Shown here: positions 56,501 through 64,000 of the stretch, one piece after another
Numbering within the stretch: position 1 is the stretch's first letter
Layout: each line of letters opens with the position of its first letter
DNA from: Penicillus capitatus
Taxonomy: Eukaryota > Chlorophyta
Assembly (NCBI GenBank): GCA_965649825.1
Contig: OZ287705.1
Coordinates: 124,001 to 188,000, forward strand
Length of the DNA: 64,000 bases
Reading direction: 5' to 3'
Notes under the pieces: model-generated
The model's input: only the letters and a program-made list of their open reading frames with translations
Databases searched by the model: none
Told to the model about the DNA's origin: nothing
Program-made: the position numbers and the translations under genes

Positions 56501-58327
56501 TGCCAGATGTGTTGGACACTTCGTTCGTGATTGACAGCGTGAGAATGAAAGCTCCAGGCAATCTGCCTGTTGACTCGAAAGGAAAAACAGCCGTGTGAGA
56601 GAACGGGAATTGTGAAGGGGTAGCCCTTCTGGAACCGTCTAACTGCCAATCGCCAGCATTGCCTGAGCGATCTCGGATGTCTGGCGGCGTTGGGGAGAGG
56701 TATCCAGCATTGAACATGATTGTTAGACTCCAGAGAGATCAGGCAGTACATGAGCAGTCTTACCCAGTGGACGCCAAACGTCAGATCTACTGCAGAATGG
56801 CTGTGGTCCGCGTACATTTTTCTTCGAGAGCTTGGGACGGATGGCCCGGCGGAAATGGGAATCGCTTCCGCAGTTTATCAGAATGGGCTTCACAATCGCT
56901 TGTTTTTAGGACTGGCTGTCGGCAAGGCTTTCATCTGCTCCAAGATTGTGCCGTAAACACCCCATCGATTGCCAACGAGTTCCTTCCGCGGTCATGTCTC
57001 AAGTAAACCTCACGCAACGAAAAAAGAACAGAGCACGTAAGTGCCCATTAAACTTTAATTGCCTTAGACACCACAACGCGTTCTTTTACCATACTCCCGT
57101 CAAAAGGACAAAGTGTTTTTGAAGAACATAACGAACATGACAGATTTCTCTGCAGATATGTATCCGCCTTATTCTTCATATTTTTCCGCATACGAATGTC
57201 TACATCCCAGGAGGTGCTGTTTATCGAAAGGTGCTCTGTGAACACGCAACACAAGCAAACATAGAATGCACTCGCGGCAAGATCTGATTCTTTCAAGCCG
57301 ATGCGTCAAAAGCAATGTCTTCTTTCGATTCTAATTCTGTTCTATCTGTTGGCGATATCGCGAACTGCGTTGTTCTGTACGGCCCAGTTGCGGCATACCT
57401 GTCTCTATTTTGTTTGTCTTTGTTGCGATGTACTATACGCGATGTTTCTTGTGCGTTAAAGATTCGATAAGTCGGCATTCTGTTTACGTTGGGCTGCATT
57501 AACGTTTGCATGGTTGTAAGAGAGCGTTAATAGCGACGTGTCGTCGTGTAACAGTCTGGGGATTTCTCATGTCAGAGGCAGCCGTCATACAAGACCGTCT
57601 CTGTCGGGGCCATTCGATGGCCGCTTCGCCGTCCCTTGTCGTTTGTCGCGCAGCTCACGCAAGGCAAATGCATCCATCCTGACACGACTTCTGTCACTTC
57701 GCTGTCCTCAACAGGTGCAGAAAGACAGACAGAACACGTTCATTCTTTTCGTCTGCCTCTCGCGAATTCGCCATATATTTTAAACGTCGTGTCTTCTGTT
57801 CAACAGTCATCTTTTCTCGCCATACTACTGAGAAGAGGATGCAACGAATAAACTGGTGGAAGGCGCGTCATATACGAATGCCCCAGGACTGACGGTGCGT
57901 CCTCCTCCACAATTGACAGGAGAAATGAAGGCGACAGACTCACGTCATGGATGACCACATTCTGACAAGTACAAAGCACCTTCGTTTTTTCGCCGTTCCT
58001 TTCTCAAACCCAATGAAACGCTATGATGATAGAATTTATGTGGAATGTGGAAATTGCTTTAAATCCCGACCAGTCATTTGGCCGCAAACAAACGGATTTC
58101 TATTTTGCACAGTGTCTAGTACGCGACGCGTACCCCAGAGATTCGAACGCATCAACATTCGTTTTTGTACACGCACGGCCGGCAGTTTTGGTTGACTCCG
58201 TGCGTCCTGCAGTCTTCATTGACTCCGTTTCAGCGAAATTAAACGCATCCGGTTCTCAACAAACACACACGCTTCTTGAGTGACAACACGGCTCTGGTTG
58301 TCGCTAGGCAGGCGGTTGAGCTTTCTC
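53528..58327. other. Long stretch without a secure gene
   Basis: 53552-53938 (minus) probably holds N-terminal exons of the pseudokinase gene. From 54100 to 54860 nothing is recognised. At 54863-55243 (plus) a 126-codon frame without motif is open. At 56398-56598 and 56720-56956 (plus) coding-like peptides appear (for example HVLKLNEKYLPCIALPDVL and TAEWLWSAYIFLREL), but I could not join them. 57007-58327 has only short frames and should include the promoter of the gene at 58328. Confidence 0.4.
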
Positions 58328-61300
58328 ATGAAACGGCGTTGTCGAATCTTCCTCCTGTTCTTCAGCTTCGCGCTAGTGCGACATGCAGTCGGTCAAGGTA
58401 CGACGAACATAGAGGCCCGCCCCTTCTCTTGACTGCATTTTGCCTGTTTCAGATGCTTGCGACACGTTCGTCGTGGACAATGCACTGGTCGTTGACGCGT
58501 CAACCGTGCAGGATATAGATGCGTCGGGCACTTCGTTTCAAGAAGTGGTGAACTGCCTTCGTAACGGAGCTTCCATTCAATTCGCAACGGCGAACTTTTT
58601 CGCGAACGAAACGATTCGCATTAAGACGAACGTCTCCATCGCGTCCGTATCTGAAGGAAGGACGACGTTTACCTGTAATGCGAGACCCGTCTTCGAAATC
58701 AGGTCAGCCCATCGTCGTCGTTAGAAGAACGGTGGCGAAGTGCACGCACGTACGTACATAGGAATAAGGCGACGGTCGTCTTCTCCAACATCGCTGTCGA
58801 GCAGTGCGAGTTGGACAGCGTCGACGCTCCGCTCGTGGTTGGTCCGGATGCGATGACCACCCTCAGATCCGTGATGTTTCTGAACAATTCGAACGGCAGA
58901 GGGGCCAGCAGCATCATGGCGATGGCTGGATCCAGCGTCACCATTGAAGACGCCGAGTTCCGAGACAACGGCGGCGAACTGGGGACGGTGGTCCTGTCGA
59001 ACGCAAGCAACCTTACGGTCAGGAACTCGACGTTCTCCGACAACAGAGTCAACAACTCAGAGCACGGAGGCGGCGTCTTTCTCATCCAGGTGTACTCTGC
59101 CATTTGCAGTTCTCCAAAGAGAACAAATCCGTTCATGATGCAGAGCGTGGAGGCGCCGACGGCCGTGGCCATAGCAGGGGAGAGCAGATTCATCAGGAAC
59201 GAGGCGACCAACGGGGATGGGGGAGTCATCCATGTCTCCGGAGCTGGCGCTTCACTCACGCTCGAGGGAGATGCGGTCTTCAAATCGAACGTCGCCGGCA
59301 GACGCGGCGGCGCCATCTTTGTGTCGGAAGCCAATCTCGTGACGATCAGAGATGCCGCTTTCGTCGACAACGAAGCAGAGGGCACCGGAGGCGGAGCGCT
59401 GTTCGCCGAGGCAAGTCCTGATGCACGTAATTAACGCAGACCTACATCTGTGCACAGGATCTTAGGAAAGACGGCGTGAACGACATCCAAGTCTCGAACA
59501 GCGTTTTTGCCAGAAACCGTGCCAGCGGGTACGGCGCATCCGGAGGCGGAATCTGTCTCCAGGGACGAGGCATACGCTGCGCATTGACCGATTCGTCGTT
59601 CACGATGAACTCGGCACGGCTCGACGGCGGCGCAATGCACGTCTCGGATCAGGCATCGACGACCATCCGCCAGGCGACGTTCGTCGGAAACGAGGCCATG
59701 AATGGAGGCGGCGCGGCGCTCTTTGTACTGGTAAGCCTCTGATCACGTATCCTTCCTCCTCATCGTATGTCCTGTCGATGGCATCGCAGTCCCTGGAACG
59801 CACCAGAGCTTCCATCTTGAACGTCATTGTGACGAACTCCAAGTTCCTCTTCAACCGAGCTCTGTACAACAACCGCGGTGGAGGGTGCTTCGCCGTCGTC
59901 GGCTTTGGATCGAACGTCACCGTTAGCCGTTGCAGCTTCAAGGACAACGATGGAGGACGCGGCGCAGGCGGCGCTCTGTATGCGTTCCGTGGACCTGTCA
60001 TCGACATCGGGAGCTCGAGTTTCGAAAGAAACAAGGCAGAATGGGGCGGTGCACTGTACGCAGAGGTACTCCAGTCTCCGCCGACAGATGATCTTAAACC
60101 TAATGCTGTCGCAGCATGACGTGTTGCTTGTCATCAGATCCAGCACGTTTCTAGACAATTCTGCGAACGAAGGGGGTGCCATGGACGTGTGGGGCGATGT
60201 CGCCATTGAAGTGGACGACTGCACGTTCGAGAAGAACCGGGCAGTGACGGAAGGAGGTGCCGTAAAAGTGCGAAACTTTGCATCTGCCGAAGTCGGCCTG
60301 GCCTACTTCCAAATGAACAACAGTCGTGTTCTGGGGAACGAAGCCGGAACCAATCTCTTCGAGGACAGGCTGTTTGGTACAGAGACGCAGGGAGGAGGCA
60401 TCCTCGCCGAAGGCAGCGGAATTGATCTCAAGCTGGAGAACAGCACGTTTATAGGGAATCTGGCTTCCAATGGAGGCGCCTTGAGCATCTACGCCGTCGC
60501 CGCCTGCAACATCGACAGAAACACCAAGTAAGGATCCAGTGACAGAGAGTGATCTCTGAGAAGCAACGGGGCGTTGCTGCAGGTTTCAGTACAACGAGGC
60601 CACCTTCGGCGGAGCTCTTTTCATTACCGTTGACGAAAACGTCCACCTCACCAGACTCGATGAGTATCGAGTGGCGAATGCCACTTTCCGGAAGAACCAT
60701 GTGGAGGTGGAAGGAGGGGCCATCTACGTGACGACCACAAGAGCAGAATCCAACTCAGTATCGTTGAATGCGCACGCCTATCTGGTGCTCATAGAGAAGA
60801 GCTCCTTCAGAGAGAACACGTAAGCACATTACGATACCGCACTCGATTTGTCTGCATCGATGGCAGGGCGAGACACGGAGGCGGAGCTCTGTCCGCCATC
60901 GGATCCGCTGTGAAGGTGCATAAAAACGTGTTCAGTAAGAACGGTGCCCAAGCGAACTCGACTGGTCAAACAACGCCATTCCTCGGATACGGAGGGGCAG
61001 TGCACGTTCAGACAGGGACAACCATTGAATGCAAAGACTCGTTGTTTTCTTCAAACGAGGCAGATGTTGGCGGTGCTGTTTATGTCAAAGACGGCTCATT
61101 TATGGGAGAATTGCTAGAGTTCAGCAAGAATGCAGTTTTCGAAGGAGGCGTCGGCGGCGCTGTGGCAGTCGAGGTTTCGAAAGGACAGCATATCCCGCAA
61201 ATTGCATATTCCAACTACCGAAAAATTGTTCTCCAGTGTAACGGATGCGAATTCAAACGCAACAACGGTTCTCTGGCAGGAGGTTACTGATTGATCTCTT

Positions 61301-64000
61301 TGTCGATCGTGTTTTCGGTGACTGATCGTGTCTTTAGGTGCTCTGCACATACATGACATGGATCCGGCCTCGACCTTCGAAAAGGACAACGATCTGATGA
61401 TCGACGGATGCAAGCGCGGACGGGAAGGAGAATTTCACAGCGAAGACCACGAGCTGACTTGTCTGAACTATTGGGTGTTCGTTGGAATGGCGAACAATCG
61501 TACAGCTCGCTTCAGTAATACGAGTTTTGTCGAAAACACTGCGAAAGCTGGAGGCGCCATCTTCACAAACAACCTCTCGATGATCGCAGTAGTATTTGAT
61601 GCCGGTAATCCTGAGGATGAAAGTATCGCCTATAAGCTCGACTACGTGCTGACGAAGAAGAAGACGGAGTATCTCAAGGCGTGCAACGTCAGCTTTCACA
61701 ACAACAGTGTCGCCGACAAGGGTTACGGAGAGAAGGTTGCATCGACACCCTTCACGGCATTCCTCATCAGCCGCGATGAGGAAGGTCGACAGGTTCCCAG
61801 GAAGACGTTCTCGAACGGCTCCTTCCTCAGCGGAGATCGGCTGCGATTCGATGTGGTGTTCAGAGACGGTCTCGACGAACCCGTCACCTTCGCAGACAAC
61901 CTGACGGCCCACATCAGCTGCGACGAAGAGAGGTCGAAGAACATGTCGGCGGACTGCTCGAAGCTCGAGATATCTGGACAGGAAACTGCACAGGCGAGCA
62001 AGAATGGAGTGATGCATTTCACAGCCGTCCGACTGCGAGGACTCAGAGAGAAGACGTACACCCTGCGCATCGACTACCGTTCCACATCCGAGCTGCAGAC
62101 GCTGAACGTGAACTCTTCCTTCGTCCGTGTGACGATGCGACCCTGCAAGATCGGCGAGAGGACAGTCAGCCAAGAAGGCGAGAATCTGGAGTGCCAGGAA
62201 TGCGGCCAGGGCGAGTTTCAGCCGTTTCCAGACAGGCACGAGTGCCTGCCCTGCAACGAAGTCGAGAACCACACTCAGTGCGATGGGAAAACGATCGTGC
62301 CACGCGATGGATACTGGCACGCCACCTCGTTTTCGTTCGCTGCCCAGCAGTGCATTGGCCACGACGCCTGCAGATCGTCGAAGGAGGACGGGAAGACGCG
62401 GACGGAGAAGCTCAGAGAGATTGCAAGAGAGGCGCACGAACGGGGCGAGCCTCTGCTTCACAACTTCAGAGAGAACAGCACGCTGTGCAAAAAGGTTATC
62501 TAAACAACGTCGTTATCTCAGTGACATCTTTTCGCTGTGTGCAGGGTTATCAGGGTGTTCTCTGCGGCAGCTGCGAGAATGGCTACGGCAGAGAGGGAAG
62601 TGTGTGTCGAAAATGCGGATCGCCTGCTGTGCGTGCCTTCATCCTGGCGATGCTGATCCTCTGGTCGTTTCTGTTCTTCACGTATTTCATTCGATCTGTG
62701 CTGCTACTGGCCACGCGTATTGAGTTCAATAAGAGATTCAGTCAAGCGAGAGTAACGCAAATTAGACATCGGGCAGCGAATTCCTCTCCGTCCACATCGC
62801 AGTCAACGACGAAAGCCGAAACCAGCCAAACTCCGAAGACAGATCTCGAGATGGCGTCAATGTCTTCGCTGGTGGAGGTTGTAGAATTGCCCTATAGCGA
62901 AGCGAGGAGACCAGCTGCAAGTCAGTTGCAGGAACAGAATGATCCAGCAGGAAATGTGATGAGGGAGTCCAAGATGACCCACATTGAAAGACTGAGCAGA
63001 CTGAGAGCTTCAACGAGAAGCCAGGGACAGGAAGGTGCTGCACCGACTATCAGGAAACGACGACGCTTTCGAAAGGAAGGAAGGTTGGCACAGAAGCTCC
63101 AGACACTGCTCAATCCGACCAACTCCAACGTCGACATCGAGCCCCTGACTCTGGCCAATCCTGTCTCGGAAGTCCTCAAGGTGCCAGTTCTGTTCGATTA
63201 TTCTGTGTGCGAAGACCGACTTCGTGTATTCTTCAGATTCTTGTCAACTTCCTCCAAGTGACGTCCGTCGCACTCTCGATCAATATCGACTGGGAAGACT
63301 CTCTAAGACGGGCACTCTACGCAATAGGTACGTATCCAGCTAAGAAGAACATCTTTTCTTTTTCAAAATCCAGGTGCCATTGGCAATCTCTCTTCCGGCA
63401 CTGGATACCTCTCACTTGACTGTTTTCTAAACGAGAACGGTCATCCGAAGTCCCTTCGCCGGCTGACAATCACCATCCTCTATCCGCTGCTGATGTTCGT
63501 CGTCTACGTTTTCATGTGGGCAAGCTACAGCCTCATCAGGAGAAGAGGAAAGAGGTACTACATCGCTTGACGACTGACTGGATCCTCACAAGACCTTCTG
63601 CTGTTCTCTAGTTACTGGGGCCAGAGGATTCTGTTGACGTTTCTGGCGATCAACTATTTCATCTACATCGGCATGACCAAGAACCTGCTGCGCTTCTTCG
63701 CCTGTACGCACGTCAACGACGACAGAGAGGGATCGAACTGGCATCGCTTCGTCTGGGAAGAGGACACAGATGTCGAGTGCTACGAGGGTCGCCATGCGTT
63801 GCTCGTCGGCGTCCTCGTCCTTCCTCTCCTCCTCTCCGTCACCCTTGGATTCCCCTTAGGGATTCTCATAACCCTCAGACGCAACAAGAGTCAGCTGAAC
63901 GACGAGGGTTTCGTCCAGACGTTCGGATTCCTATACAGAGCCTACGACAGATACTACTGGGAAGTGGTCATCATGCTGCGAAAGGCAGTGATCGCTGCCA
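58328..64000 (+). CDS. Large Pmp-repeat multi-pass membrane protein, 3' end beyond window
   Basis: Fourteen exons in the window: 58328-58397, 58453-58702, 58762-59089, 59144-59410, 59458-59730, 59790-60065, 60115-60527, 60583-60819, 60867-61282, 61338-62494, 62545-63180, 63237-63327, 63374-63554 and 63612-64000, giving 1661 residues so far with every phase consistent. Introns are 46-59 nt; the one at 59411 is GC-AG. A signal peptide (RIFLLFFSFALV) is followed by about 20 GGA(I/L/V) beta-helix repeats alternating with F.NN/F.DN-type motifs, as in polymorphic outer membrane protein repeats. Next come a Cys-rich juxtamembrane region (CQECGQGEFQPF, YQGVLCGSCENGYG) and at least five hydrophobic helices, including YYWEVVIMLRKAVIA at the edge. 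Such architecture occurs in algae, oomycetes and other protists. A cell-surface role is inferred. Confidence 0.9.

Noticed and set aside
1-64000. CRISPR arrays, rRNA, tRNA, bacterial operons or terminators
   Set aside because: No regularly spaced repeats, no rRNA-like blocks and no cloverleaf that I could recognise; the window is eukaryotic nuclear DNA.

Overview
This is nuclear DNA of a eukaryote, most likely a microalga. At least eight genes only read through when very short introns are removed: about 38 to 64 nt, GT-AG, with a few GC-AG. Three P-class PPR proteins, a plant-type AP2/ERF domain, a reticulon, an algal-style vanadium haloperoxidase and a very large Pmp-repeat membrane protein fit an alga. 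The exact lineage cannot be fixed from this window. No rRNA, tRNA or CRISPR array was seen.

Layout: 0.4-3.6 kb holds copy 1 of a triplicated block: a degenerate BRE1-like gene on the minus strand, a PPR gene on the plus strand, then pseudokinase sequence on the plus strand. 4.8-7.6 kb is a broken pseudokinase gene split by a gag-only retroposon with a 15-bp target duplication. 7.8-10.0 kb is a helical protein apparently fused to the C-terminal domain of the pseudokinases. 11.5-13.5 kb is a secreted vanadium haloperoxidase. 14.5-20.6 kb is a reticulon gene whose first intron (52 nt before insertion) carries an intact Ty3-type LTR retrotransposon with identical LTRs. 21.0-21.6 kb is an AP2/ERF gene. 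23.8-32.2 kb is block copy 2, with two tandem pseudokinase genes. 33.9-35.7 and 38.6-40.3 kb are two complete minus-strand pseudokinases. 41.6-42.2 kb is a small secreted protein, 43.9-44.5 kb a basic two-repeat protein, and 45.3-46.6 kb a divergent protein with the pseudokinase C-terminal domain. 47.3-51.3 kb is block copy 3. 52.1-53.5 kb is one more pseudokinase. 58.3 kb to the window edge is the Pmp-repeat gene.

The main theme is a locally expanded family of predicted pseudokinases. In all of them the catalytic HRD aspartate is replaced (HGN, HGT or HGS) and DFG is DLD or DLE, while the APE-like and DMW motifs are kept. Most end in an approximately 150-residue C-terminal domain I do not recognise, marked by a (Y/F)DDYLPEHPV-like start. 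The same domain appears to be joined to a non-kinase helical region at 7.8-10.0 kb and to occur without a kinase at 45.3 kb. This family is the best candidate here for an undescribed system; its function is unknown.
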